Positions 16,022 to 23,718 of a stretch of DNA of 64,000 bases are shown here, one piece after another. Numbering within the stretch: position 1 is the stretch's first letter; each line of letters starts with the position of its first letter. The DNA comes from Micromonospora noduli (lineage in GTDB: Bacteria; Actinomycetota; Actinomycetes; Mycobacteriales; Micromonosporaceae). The stretch spans positions 83,030 to 147,029 of the forward strand of contig NZ_PYAK01000013.1 in NCBI RefSeq assembly GCF_003264365.1, written 5' to 3'. Below the pieces are notes generated by a model that saw nothing but the letters and a program-made list of their open reading frames with translations, had not been told where the DNA came from and made no database searches. The translations under genes were made by a program, and so were the position numbers.

Positions 16022-17037
16022 GATTCTTCCTTTTCCGTGCGAGGCGATGCCGCTTCGGTCCGAGACGATGCTGTGGTCCAGTCGATGACGGCCGTGACGG
16101 CACCAACTGGTACGCCGCCGCCGAGCACCGGCACCTGGCGCAGCGCGTCGGCCCCACCCACCGGTACGCCCACGGCGTCGAGGGCGGCGAGGGCGATGGC
16201 GGTGGTGGCTCGGGGCGAACCGTCGATCGCCTTCACCGCCACCGCGTGACCGTCCGGTGCGGCCACCGCGAGCACGCCCTCGGCCCCGCCCTTGGCGAGG
16301 AAGCCGGGGAGGGCCCGCATCAGGTCGGTGTTCGGGTGCCCGTTCCAGCCGCCGACGTACTCCGGGTGCTGGCGCATGGCCTGCGCGACCAGCGCCTCGT
16401 CGCTGCCGGCGGGCGCGGTGACCAACGCCTGGAAGGTGCGGGCCAGGCCGGTCAGCGACAAGCCGAACAACGGCGCCCCGCAGCCGTCGACCGCGTGGTG
16501 CGCGATCGGCGTGCCGGCCAGCCGGGCGACGGCGGCGGCGGTTTCCCGCTGGAGCGGGTGGTCGGGGTCGAGGTAGTCGTGGGTGCTCCAGGACCGGGCG
16601 ACGCAGGCGACGAGCATCGCGGCGTGCTTGCCGGAGCAGTTCATCCGGATCCGGTCGCGCTGTCCGCCGGCGCGGATCAGCCGGTCCCGGGTCGGTTCGT
16701 CCTCCGGCCAGTCCACCGGGCAGCCGAGCGCGTCCTCGGTCAGGCCGGCCCCGGCCAGCATCGCCCGAACCACCTCGACGTGCCGGTCGTCGCCGGTGTG
16801 GCTGCCGGCGGCGAGGGCCAGCGCCGGGCCGGTCAGTTCGTCGCCGGCCGCGATCCGGCAGGCCAGTGCCTGCACCGGCTTGAGGGTGGACCGGGGCAGC
16901 ACCGGCTCGTCGGGTACGCCGGCGGCGAGGGCGACAGTCCCGTCCGGGGCGAGCACCACGACGCTGCCGTAGTGCCGGCTCTCGACGAAGCCGTTGCGCA
17001 CGACCCGGGCCAGTTCGGCGTAGCGGAAGATGGTCAC
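16018..17037 (-). CDS. Asparaginase (thermolabile/Rhizobium-type family)
   Basis: Predicted 339 aa from GTG 17037. It belongs to the asparaginase II family unrelated to the E. coli enzymes, with typical blocks GFVESRHYGSVVVLAPDG, PRSTLKPVQALAC, AAGSHTGDDRHVEVVRAML, MNCSGKHAAML and HHAVDGCGAPLFGLSL. It would hydrolyse L-asparagine, or a related amide, to aspartate and ammonia in the cytoplasm. Start and stop both overlap neighbours by four bases (transport permease upstream, cutC downstream), so it is firmly part of the operon and likely acts on the imported substrate. Confidence 0.88.
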   Translation of the reverse strand: MTIFRYAELARVVRNGFVESRHYGSVVVLAPDGTVALAAGVPDEPVLPRSTLKPVQALACRIAAGDELTGPALALAAGSHTGDDRHVEVVRAMLAGAGLTEDALGCPVDWPEDEPTRDRLIRAGGQRDRIRMNCSGKHAAMLVACVARSWSTHDYLDPDHPLQRETAAAVARLAGTPIAHHAVDGCGAPLFGLSLTGLARTFQALVTAPAGSDEALVAQAMRQHPEYVGGWNGHPNTDLMRALPGFLAKGGAEGVLAVAAPDGHAVAVKAIDGSPRATTAIALAALDAVGVPVGGADALRQVPVLGGGVPVGAVTAVIDWTTASSRTEAASPRTEKEES

Positions 17038-17903
17038 CGGGGGGTGTTCCCTTCGAGGAGTGGCGGGGGCAGTTCGGCGGTCCGCCGTCCGCGCCGGCCT
17101 CCGAAGCGGCCGTTGCGGGCCTGGAGTACGCGGGCGAACTTCGACAGCGAGGCGTTGACCACCAGGTAGATCAGCGCCACCACCAGGAACGTCTGGATCA
17201 GCAGGTGGGTGTACGAGGAGAGCACCTGCCCGCTGTAGAGCAGCTCGGTGTAGCTGACCACGAAGCCGAGCGAGGTGTCCTTGAGTAGCCCGACCAGCTG
17301 GCTGACCAGGGACGGGGCGAGTTGCAGCAGTGCCTGCGGCAGGACCACCAGTGCCATCACCTGCCCGCGGCGCAGCCCGACCGCGAGGCCGGCCTCGGTC
17401 TGCCCGCGGTCCAGCGCCAGGATGCCGGACCGGAAGATCTCCGCGAACGCCGCCGAGTTGGAGACCACCAGCGGCACCACGAGCTTCCAGAACAGCGGGA
17501 AGTTCAGCCCGTACTGCGGCAGCGCGAACAGCGTCACGTAGATCAGCAGCAGGGTGGGGACGGTCCGGAAGATCTCCACGTACGCGCCGGCCAGCCAGCG
17601 CAGCGGGCGGTGCGTCGACAGCCGGCCGAGCGCCAAAAGCAGCCCGAGCGCGGCGCTGAGCACCGCGGTCGCGGCGGCGGCGCGCACCGTTGCCCAGAGG
17701 CCGTTGAGCAGGTACCGCCAGATGGGCCAGGTGGTGAACGGTTCCCACCGGGCGGCGGCCAACTCGCCGTGGCTGGCGAACTGGTAGACGGCCGCGACCA
17801 GGGCGCCGACCAGGAGGACGGCACCCAGCACGGTGGCGATCCGGATCCGCCGCTGGGCGCGAGGGCCGGGCTCGTCGAAGAGGATCTGTTGCGTCTTGTT
17901 CAT
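17034..17903 (-). CDS. Polar amino-acid ABC transporter permease (second subunit)
   Basis: Predicted 289 aa. A hydrophobic N-terminal helix is followed by the HisM/GluD-type permease domain (~70-260). The EAA loop region reads AFAEIFRSGILALDRGQTEAGLAVGLRRGQ, and a LPQALLQLAPSLVSQ block follows. A basic, Pro-rich tail closes the protein. It forms the membrane channel together with the permease encoded just upstream, whose stop overlaps its ATG by four bases. Confidence 0.9.
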   Translation of the reverse strand: MNKTQQILFDEPGPRAQRRIRIATVLGAVLLVGALVAAVYQFASHGELAAARWEPFTTWPIWRYLLNGLWATVRAAAATAVLSAALGLLLALGRLSTHRPLRWLAGAYVEIFRTVPTLLLIYVTLFALPQYGLNFPLFWKLVVPLVVSNSAAFAEIFRSGILALDRGQTEAGLAVGLRRGQVMALVVLPQALLQLAPSLVSQLVGLLKDTSLGFVVSYTELLYSGQVLSSYTHLLIQTFLVVALIYLVVNASLSKFARVLQARNGRFGGRRGRRTAELPPPLLEGNTPR

Positions 17904-18544
17904 CGGACGATCGCCAGCCTTCGTTCGAGCAGGCCGGTGACCTGACCGATGATCAGCGCCAGCAGCATGTAGGCGAGGCCCGCGCCGGTGAACACGGCGA
18001 TCGGTTGAGCCTCGACCAGGTTCACGGTGTTGGCTGCCTGGGTCAGCTCGACCACGCCGACGGCGGCGGCCAGCGAGGTGTTCATCAGCAGCGCGATGCA
18101 GATGTTGCCGATCGGCTGGATCACCGCCCGGAGTCCCTGCGGCAGGATCACGTGCCGCAGGGACTGGCCGAAGGTGAGCCCGATGGCTCGGGCTGCCTCA
18201 GCCTGGCCCACACCGACAGTGTTGATCCCGGCGCGGATCGCCTCGGCCAGGTATGCCCCCTCGTACACCGCGATGACGATCGCGGCGGAGGTGAACAGCG
18301 GGAACGTGATGCCGATGGTCGGCAGCGCGAACACGAAGAGCACCAGTAGCGCCAGCAGGGGAAGGTTCTGGAACACCTCCACGTACGCGGTGCCGATGGC
18401 GCGCAGCAGCGGGACGGGGGCGATGCGCAGGGTGGCCACGACGATGCCCAGCAGCATCGCCCCGACGGTGGTCACGACGGTCAGTTCGACCGTCGTGACC
18501 AGGCCGTGGCCAAGCTCGCTCAGGTGGGCGGTGAGGGCTTCCAT
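17900..18544 (-). CDS. Polar amino-acid ABC transporter permease (first subunit)
   Basis: Predicted 214 aa using the ATG at 18544, 16 bases after the binding-protein stop. A longer frame to 18607 would overlap the upstream gene by 47 bases and adds a Pro-rich stretch unlike the family. The HisM/GluC permease domain shows AYVEVFQNLPLLALLVLF, EAIRAGINTVGVGQAEAARAIG and ILPQGLRAVIQPIGN. It pairs with the second permease and the ATPase of the same operon. Confidence 0.9.
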   Translation of the reverse strand: MEALTAHLSELGHGLVTTVELTVVTTVGAMLLGIVVATLRIAPVPLLRAIGTAYVEVFQNLPLLALLVLFVFALPTIGITFPLFTSAAIVIAVYEGAYLAEAIRAGINTVGVGQAEAARAIGLTFGQSLRHVILPQGLRAVIQPIGNICIALLMNTSLAAAVGVVELTQAANTVNLVEAQPIAVFTGAGLAYMLLALIIGQVTGLLERRLAIVR

Positions 18545-18560
18545 CGGTACGAGAGGCTGC

Positions 18561-19529
18561 TCAGGAGCCGTCGGCGGAACCGAGGGCGGGCGGGGTGGGC
18601 GCCCCACCCTCCACCACCGAGCCGAGGGTGCCTTCCCAGACCTTCGCCCACGTGCCGTCGGCCTGGATCTTCTTCAGCCAGTTGTTGACGAACTCCTTGA
18701 ACTGCGCGTCCTCCTTGTTGAGGCCGATGCCGTAGGCCTCGGTGGTGAACGGCTCGCCCACCACCTTCATCCCCGGGTTCGCCTTGGCGCCCGAGGCGAG
18801 CAGCGTGAAGTCCTGCACGTACGCGTCGCCGCGCTTCTGCAGCAGCGCCTGCAACGCCTGCGGGTCGGTGCCGAAGGCGATCTGCTTCGAGCCGGGCGCG
18901 GCGGAGGGCAGCGCGGTGACGGCGGGGGTGTTCGCCCCGACGATCACGGTCTTGCCGGCGAGGTCCTTGACGCTCTTGATCGAGGTGTCGTCCTTGCGGA
19001 CCCCGACGGCGAGGCCGGAGGTGAGGTACGGCCCGGCGAAGGCGACCTGGGTGGCCCGCTGCGGGGTGATCGTGTACGTCTGGAAGACCGCGTCCACCGA
19101 CTTGGCCTGGAGCATGGCCTCCCGGGTCTGGGTGCCGATGGTCGTCGTCTTCACCTCGGGCTTGCCGATGATGTACTTCGCCAGCAACTTCGCCATGTCG
19201 GCGTCGAAGCCCTCGATGGTGCCGCTGACCGGGTTCTGCTGGGCCAGCAGCGGCGCGTCCAGGGATCCGCCGATGTTCAGGTAGCCGCGCTTGCGGATCG
19301 CCTCCATCGTCGAACCGGCCGGGATGTCCGCGTCGGTGGCCACCGGAGCGGCGTCGTACACCGACTGGGCGACCACACCGTCGCCGCCCAGGCCGGGGTT
19401 GCCGGGCAGCGTCGGAGCGCTGCCGCCGCTGTCACCGCCGCAGCCGGCGGCGGCGAGGGCCACCGCCACCGCGGTGGCGGTGAGGGCGAGCGACCGCCGC
19501 CCGGTGAAGCTCATCTTGAGGATTGACAT
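18561..19529 (-). CDS. Amino-acid ABC transporter substrate-binding lipoprotein
   Basis: Predicted 322 aa. A signal sequence with lipobox LAAAGC (Cys ~29) predicts membrane anchoring by lipid. The mature part is a type-II periplasmic-binding fold of the GluB/GlnH family: RGYLNIGGSLDAPLL, GTIEGFDADMAKLLAKYI, DAVFQTYTITPQRATQVAFAGPYL, DLAGKTVIVGAN and TEAYGIGLNKED. The ligand is probably a polar amino acid or a derivative. The linked asparaginase hints at asparagine or an aspartyl amide (inference). Confidence 0.9.
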   Translation of the reverse strand: MSILKMSFTGRRSLALTATAVAVALAAAGCGGDSGGSAPTLPGNPGLGGDGVVAQSVYDAAPVATDADIPAGSTMEAIRKRGYLNIGGSLDAPLLAQQNPVSGTIEGFDADMAKLLAKYIIGKPEVKTTTIGTQTREAMLQAKSVDAVFQTYTITPQRATQVAFAGPYLTSGLAVGVRKDDTSIKSVKDLAGKTVIVGANTPAVTALPSAAPGSKQIAFGTDPQALQALLQKRGDAYVQDFTLLASGAKANPGMKVVGEPFTTEAYGIGLNKEDAQFKEFVNNWLKKIQADGTWAKVWEGTLGSVVEGGAPTPPALGSADGS

Positions 19530-19548
19530 GACACCCTCCCGTTGGGGG

Positions 19549-20310
19549 CTAGTGCTGGAGGATCTTGGATAGGAAGTCGCGGGCCCGCTCGGTGCGCGGA
19601 GCTGCGAAGAAGTCGTCGGGTGCGCCGGATTCGACGATCCGGCCGTCGTCCATGAAGACCACCCGGTCGGCTGCGCGACGGGCGAAGCCCATCTCGTGGG
19701 TCACCACGATCATGGTCATCCCCTCGGCGGCAAGAGAGACCATCACGTCGAGCACCTCGTTGACCATTTCCGGGTCGAGGGCCGAGGTCGGCTCGTCGAA
19801 GAGCAGCACCTTCGGTTGCATCGCCAGGGCCCGGGCGATCGCGGCCCGCTGCTGCTGCCCGCCGGAGAGTTGGGCCGGGTGGTGGTCCGCCTTGTCGGCG
19901 ATACCGACGCGCTCCAGCAGGGCCATCGCCTGCTGCCGCGCCTCGGGTCGAGGGATCCGGCGGACCCGGGTGGGGCCGAGGGTGATGTTGTCCAGCACCG
20001 TCTTGTGGCCGAAGAGGTTGAAGGACTGGAAGACCATGCCGACATCGGCGCGCAGCCGGGCCAGCGCGCGGCCCTCGGAGGGCAGCGGCTCACCGTCGAT
20101 CTCGATGCTGCCCTCCCCGGCGGTCTCCAGCCGGTTGAGGCAGCGGCACAGTGTCGACTTGCCGGAGCCGGAGGGCCCCACCACGACGACCACCTCGCCG
20201 GCGGCCACCGTGAGGTCGATGTCCTTGAGCACGTGCAGCGGACCGAACCACTTGTTCAGGCCGCGTACCGACACCATCGGTCGGTTCGCACCCGTCGTCT
20301 CCGGTGCCAC
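19549..20310 (-). CDS. Amino-acid ABC transporter ATP-binding protein
   Basis: Predicted 253 aa. All ATPase motifs are present: Walker [11 protein letters not shown]-loop MVFQSFNLF, signature LSGGQQQR, Walker [15 protein letters not shown], and switch VTHEMGFA. The sequence is closest to the GluA/GlnQ/HisP group for polar amino acids. An internal ATG 33 bases in ([12 protein letters not shown]) could be the real start. It is the first gene of the operon. Its promoter and two repeat operators lie in the 130-base gap to the divergent ROK gene. Confidence 0.92.
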   Translation of the reverse strand: MAPETTGANRPMVSVRGLNKWFGPLHVLKDIDLTVAAGEVVVVVGPSGSGKSTLCRCLNRLETAGEGSIEIDGEPLPSEGRALARLRADVGMVFQSFNLFGHKTVLDNITLGPTRVRRIPRPEARQQAMALLERVGIADKADHHPAQLSGGQQQRAAIARALAMQPKVLLFDEPTSALDPEMVNEVLDVMVSLAAEGMTMIVVTHEMGFARRAADRVVFMDDGRIVESGAPDDFFAAPRTERARDFLSKILQH

Positions 20311-20337
20311 CAGACGGCCTCACTTCCTTCGACCACA

Positions 20338-20348
20338 AAACTAAGTCA
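20338..20348. promoter_or_regulatory. Direct-repeat operator copy 1 (AAACTAAGTCA)
   Basis: The 11-mer AAACTAAGTCA occurs here and again at 20390-20400, in the same orientation and 52 bases apart, close to five helical turns. This copy lies about 20-30 bases downstream of the inferred transporter transcription start. It resembles the CAAACTAA half-site of ROK regulators such as XylR. Confidence 0.6.
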
Positions 20349-20372
20349 GCTTCATATCGAACCAACAGCGCC

Positions 20373-20401
20373 ATCTAAAGGTAGCCAGCAAACTAAGTCA
20401 A
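20373..20401 (-). promoter_or_regulatory. Promoter of the ABC transporter-asparaginase-cutC operon
   Basis: On the minus strand, TTGACT (20401-20396) and TTAGAT (20378-20373) are separated by exactly 17 bases. Operator copy 2 overlaps the -35 hexamer, so a bound regulator would block RNA polymerase. Confidence 0.6.
20390..20400. promoter_or_regulatory. Direct-repeat operator copy 2 (AAACTAAGTCA)
   Basis: Identical to the copy at 20338-20348 and preceded by GC, so it contains a full CAAACTAA. A 10-base palindrome CAACCGGTTG follows at 20399-20408, and a partial CAAACT occurs at 20415-20420. The position is suited to control both divergent promoters. Confidence 0.6.
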
Positions 20402-20405
20402 CCGG

Positions 20406-20434
20406 TTGCTTGAACAAACTCCGGGTGCTAAGAA
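20406..20434 (+). promoter_or_regulatory. Candidate promoter of the ROK regulator
   Basis: TTGCTT (20406-20411) and TAAGAA (20429-20434) are 17 bases apart. The GTG start is only 7 bases after the -10 hexamer, which would give a leaderless or nearly leaderless mRNA. Confidence 0.4.
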
Positions 20435-20440
20435 GCTGAC

Positions 20441-21619
20441 GTGACGATTGACGACGCGCCACGCGATGCCCTCCGGGGCGGCCCCCGGGAGCTACTGCGC
20501 TGGGTGGCCACCGGTGCGGCCGTCAGTCGGGCCGACCTGTCCCGCCTCTCCGGGCTCTCCCCGTCGACGGTCTCCCAGCGGGTCGAGGCGTTGATCAGCC
20601 AGGGGCTGCTGGAGGAAGCCGGCGCCGGGCAGTCCCGGGGTGGGCGGCGACCCCGCCAACTCGCCGTGCCCACCGGCGGCGCCGTGGTCGGCGCCATCGA
20701 CCTCGGCGCGCACCACGCCCGCGTCGGTGCACTGGATCTCTCCGGACGGGTGGTCCAGGCCCGCACCCTGCCGGTCCGCATCGAGGACGGCCCGGAGGTG
20801 GTGCTCGGCGCGCTACTCAACGAGGTCGCCACGCTGGTGGACGGCGATCCGGCGGCCTCACGCGGCGGCTCGGCCACAGGTGCGCTCCGCGGTGTCGGCA
20901 TCGGGATCCCCGGTCCGGTCCAGCACTCCACCGGGCGGATCGTCAGCCCGTCGCGGATGCCCGGCTGGAACGGCTTCGACGTCGCCGCGTTCTGCGCCGG
21001 CCGTGTCGACGTGCCGGTCATCGTGGACAACGACGCCAACCTGATGGCGCTCGGCGCGCACCGCACCGCCCATTCCGAGTTGGACCACGCCGTCTACATC
21101 AAGGCTGGCACCGGAATCGGCTCCGGTGTGATCTCCAGTGGACGGTTGCACCGGGGCGCGCAGGGATCGGCCGGGGACATCAGCCACTGCCGGGTGGTGG
21201 CCGATCCCGCGCCACCCTGCACCTGTGGCAACGCCGGTTGCCTGGAGGCGGTGGCCAGCGGCGCCGCACTGGTCACCGCGCTCCGGGAGCAGGGGGTGCC
21301 GGTCTCCGACCTGACCGGCGTGATCCGCCTGATCGACGACGGTGACCGGCAGGCCACCGCCCTCGCCCGGCAGGCCGGCCGCGCCGTCGGCGAGATCCTG
21401 GCCGTGGTGGTCAACTTCTTCAACCCGCAGGTGGTGGCCATCGGTGGTCGGCTCGCCGACTGCGAGCCGCTGCTGGCCAGCATGCGGGCCACCCTCTACG
21501 AGCGATGCCTCCCGCTGGCCACCCAGACCCTGCTCATCGAACGGGTCGCCGCCGGCCAGGACCTCGGCATCACCGGTGCCGCCCACCTGGTGATCGACCA
21601 CGTCGTAGCGGCCACCTGA
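20441..21619 (+). CDS. ROK-family transcriptional regulator
   Basis: Predicted 392 aa. The N-terminal winged helix (VSRADLSRLSGLSPSTVSQRVEAL) is followed by a sugar-kinase-like ROK domain with GIGIPGPVQ, VDNDANLMALG, KAGTGIGSGVI and the zinc motif CTCGNAGCLEAVAS. The kinase ATP motif is not convincingly conserved, so a regulator is more likely than a kinase. It is divergent from an amino-acid transporter operon, which is unusual because ROK proteins normally sense sugars or sugar phosphates. It probably binds the AAACTAAGTCA repeats (inference). Confidence 0.9.
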   Translation: MTIDDAPRDALRGGPRELLRWVATGAAVSRADLSRLSGLSPSTVSQRVEALISQGLLEEAGAGQSRGGRRPRQLAVPTGGAVVGAIDLGAHHARVGALDLSGRVVQARTLPVRIEDGPEVVLGALLNEVATLVDGDPAASRGGSATGALRGVGIGIPGPVQHSTGRIVSPSRMPGWNGFDVAAFCAGRVDVPVIVDNDANLMALGAHRTAHSELDHAVYIKAGTGIGSGVISSGRLHRGAQGSAGDISHCRVVADPAPPCTCGNAGCLEAVASGAALVTALREQGVPVSDLTGVIRLIDDGDRQATALARQAGRAVGEILAVVVNFFNPQVVAIGGRLADCEPLLASMRATLYERCLPLATQTLLIERVAAGQDLGITGAAHLVIDHVVAAT

Positions 21620-21795
21620 CCTCGCTCAAAGCAACTGCGGCGCTCACCTAGGGTGACCCATTTCTGTGTTGAATGCCGGATCTATGCGCTCTTGCGCGTG
21701 CGCCGGCACCGATCATCCTGACAGTTTCCTTACAGGCAGTCACGTAGCCTTCCGGTGTTCCTCACTCACCCGTGACTGCTCCTGGAGGTTCCGAC

Positions 21796-22623
21796 GTGCG
21801 GATCAACGGACGGCTGCTCGTGCCGATCTCGTTGGCAGCGGTGCTGACGACCGCCGCCTGTGGCCTGTCCACACCGGCGGCCGGGCAGGCCGAAGTCCCA
21901 CGCTCCGGCCCGAGTACGCAGAGTTCAGCGCCGAGCCCCGGCGACACGCCGACCTCCAGCCCGACTCCGGAGATCCCGACCGACGCGCAGATCCCCACCA
22001 GGGCCGCCGGCACCTTCACCACCGCCACCGGCAACGGTCGCGTGATCGGCAAGGGCAAGAAGCGGGTGCGCTACAGCGTCTCGGTGGAGAAGGGCATCGC
22101 CTGGGGTGACATCCCCGCCTGGAAGCCGGACCGGTTCGCCGCGAGCATCGAGCAGGTGTTGGCCGCACCGAACGGATGGGCCACGTCCGCACAGCACCCG
22201 GTCACCAACGCCGCGGTGAACCTGACCCGGGCGTCGTGGTCCTTCCAGCGGGTCGGCACCTCGAAGGTGGACGTCGACGTGCGGCTCGCGACACCGAGGA
22301 CAGTGGACCGACTCTGCGGCGCGAGCGGCGTCGACACCGAGGGTGTCTACTCCTGCAAGTACGGCAAGACCATTATGATCAACCTGCGGCGGTGGCTCCA
22401 GGGCTCACCGGGATACCCGGTCAGCATCGACGAGTACCACGCCGGCGTGATCAATCACGAGTTCGGTCACTTCCTCGGCTTCGCCCACATGAAGTGTGGC
22501 GGTCGCGGCAAGCCGGCCCCGGTCATGATGACCCAGACGATGGGCCTGGGCGGCTGCGTGCCCAACGTCAGCCCGTTCGTCGGCAACGGGCAGTTCGTCA
22601 GCGGACCGTGGGCACCGTCCTGA
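21796..22623 (+). CDS. DUF3152-like lipoprotein with zinc-metalloprotease motif
   Basis: Predicted 275 aa from GTG 21796, which has a GGAGG ribosome site eight bases upstream. A signal sequence with a lipobox ending in TTAAC predicts an exported lipoprotein. A Ser/Pro/Thr-rich linker (~25-70) leads to a DUF3152-like domain. That domain contains HEFGHFLGFAH, an extended HExxHxxGxxH metzincin-type zinc site, followed by MKCGG and a conserved PVMM block like a Met-turn. Two Cys pairs could form disulfides. A secreted or surface peptidase role is likely, but the substrate is unknown. No partner gene is evident. Confidence 0.82.
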   Translation: MRINGRLLVPISLAAVLTTAACGLSTPAAGQAEVPRSGPSTQSSAPSPGDTPTSSPTPEIPTDAQIPTRAAGTFTTATGNGRVIGKGKKRVRYSVSVEKGIAWGDIPAWKPDRFAASIEQVLAAPNGWATSAQHPVTNAAVNLTRASWSFQRVGTSKVDVDVRLATPRTVDRLCGASGVDTEGVYSCKYGKTIMINLRRWLQGSPGYPVSIDEYHAGVINHEFGHFLGFAHMKCGGRGKPAPVMMTQTMGLGGCVPNVSPFVGNGQFVSGPWAPS

Positions 22624-22694
22624 CCGCACGGATCTGTGGTGACCGCGAACCGGCGAGCGGCTCGGCATGCGCACCGGCGGTACCGGAACGGAAC

Positions 22695-22725
22695 GGGCGG
22701 GCCCGGCATGACGCCGAGCCCGCCC
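22695..22725. terminator. Bidirectional hairpin terminator
   Basis: A 13-base stem with one mismatch pairs 22695-22707 with 22713-22725 around a 5-base loop. It lies between the convergent metalloprotease and lipoprotein genes. Confidence 0.65.
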
Positions 22726-22738
22726 AACACGAAACTGA

Positions 22739-23572
22739 TCAGTTGCTGGCGGTCAGGCCCTGCAGGCCTTCGAGCATCTCGGCGAAGTCGGTGGTCTCCG
22801 CCGGCGGCGGCGTCTCGATGGTCACCGCCTTGTCGTAGTCGGTGTAGTCGATCACCATGTCGCCCAACTTGCCCATGAACAGGCCGGCCCGACGCGGACG
22901 GTACTGCTCGTCGACCCACAGGTCGATCTTCAGCTCCTTGATGCCCTGCGTGGCCAGCGCCTGCTCGGTGGCGTCCCGGCGCATGGCGTCGATCTGCTTG
23001 AGATAGGTCGCCACCGGAGTGGTGACGGTGTAGTGGACCGTCGGTACGCCATTCACCGTCTCCTGGCCGACTACCGTCGTGCCGTCGATGGCGAGCAGCG
23101 TCTTGACCTGCTTGACCGGGTCGGCGTTCTCGAACTGCTTGGTGAAGTCCGTGCCTGCCATCTCGCTCAGGCCGGTCAGGTCCATCTTCATCCAGCGCTT
23201 CCCACCCGTACCCGCGCGGTTTTCCGCTGGAATCTCGGTGAAGATCACGGCACCGATCATCCGGACGGTCGTGGCACCCTTGCTGTTGGTCATCTTCATC
23301 TCGGCCTTGAGCGGGTCGCCCAGGTCCAGGAGACCCTGCATCGAGATCTTCTCGCCGGCCATCGTGCCCGTCATCGTCACGGTCACCGAGTCGGTCTTGT
23401 CGGTGGCCTCGACCGCCTTCAGCAGCGAACCCTTGAGATCACTGGTCAGCAGCTCCAGGACGCTGGGCGGCTTCGGCGCCTCGGACGCGCCGGACGTCAC
23501 GCCGCAGGCGGAGACAGCGACCGCGGTGAGCGCCGAAACCGCCACCAGAGCCGGCTTCTTCCAAAATGACAC
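22739..23572 (-). CDS. LppX/LprG-like lipoprotein
   Basis: Predicted 277 aa from the GTG at 23572, chosen because GGGGGAAGG lies about seven bases upstream and the signal sequence then starts at residue 1 (VSFWKKPALVAVSALTAVAVSAC). The lipobox cysteine is near residue 22. The mature domain resembles the LppX/LprA/LprG superfamily in pattern: LLDLGDPLKAEMKM, GGKRWMKMDL, TVVGQETVNGVPTVHYTV and the VDEQYRPRRA block. Mycobacterial members carry lipids to the envelope through a hydrophobic cavity; that role is only inferred here. It is a monocistronic gene converging on the metalloprotease gene. Confidence 0.78.
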   Translation of the reverse strand: MSFWKKPALVAVSALTAVAVSACGVTSGASEAPKPPSVLELLTSDLKGSLLKAVEATDKTDSVTVTMTGTMAGEKISMQGLLDLGDPLKAEMKMTNSKGATTVRMIGAVIFTEIPAENRAGTGGKRWMKMDLTGLSEMAGTDFTKQFENADPVKQVKTLLAIDGTTVVGQETVNGVPTVHYTVTTPVATYLKQIDAMRRDATEQALATQGIKELKIDLWVDEQYRPRRAGLFMGKLGDMVIDYTDYDKAVTIETPPPAETTDFAEMLEGLQGLTASN

Positions 23573-23670
23573 GTACACGCCTTCCCCCGTAAGAATCTGG
23601 GGCGATCCCCAGTAGACCGACGACACGCTAGCCCACACGGTCGATGCGGGGGCACCGCGTTTTCGCCGAT

Positions 23671-23708
23671 CCACCCCGCACCGACATCACAGATATCGGT
23701 GCGGGTGG
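23671..23708 (-). terminator. Hairpin terminator of ilvD
   Basis: Arms 23671-23684 and 23696-23708 pair with one bulged base around an AT-richer loop, 11 bases after the ilvD stop on the minus strand. Confidence 0.6.
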
Positions 23709-23718
23709 GGCCGGGTGC

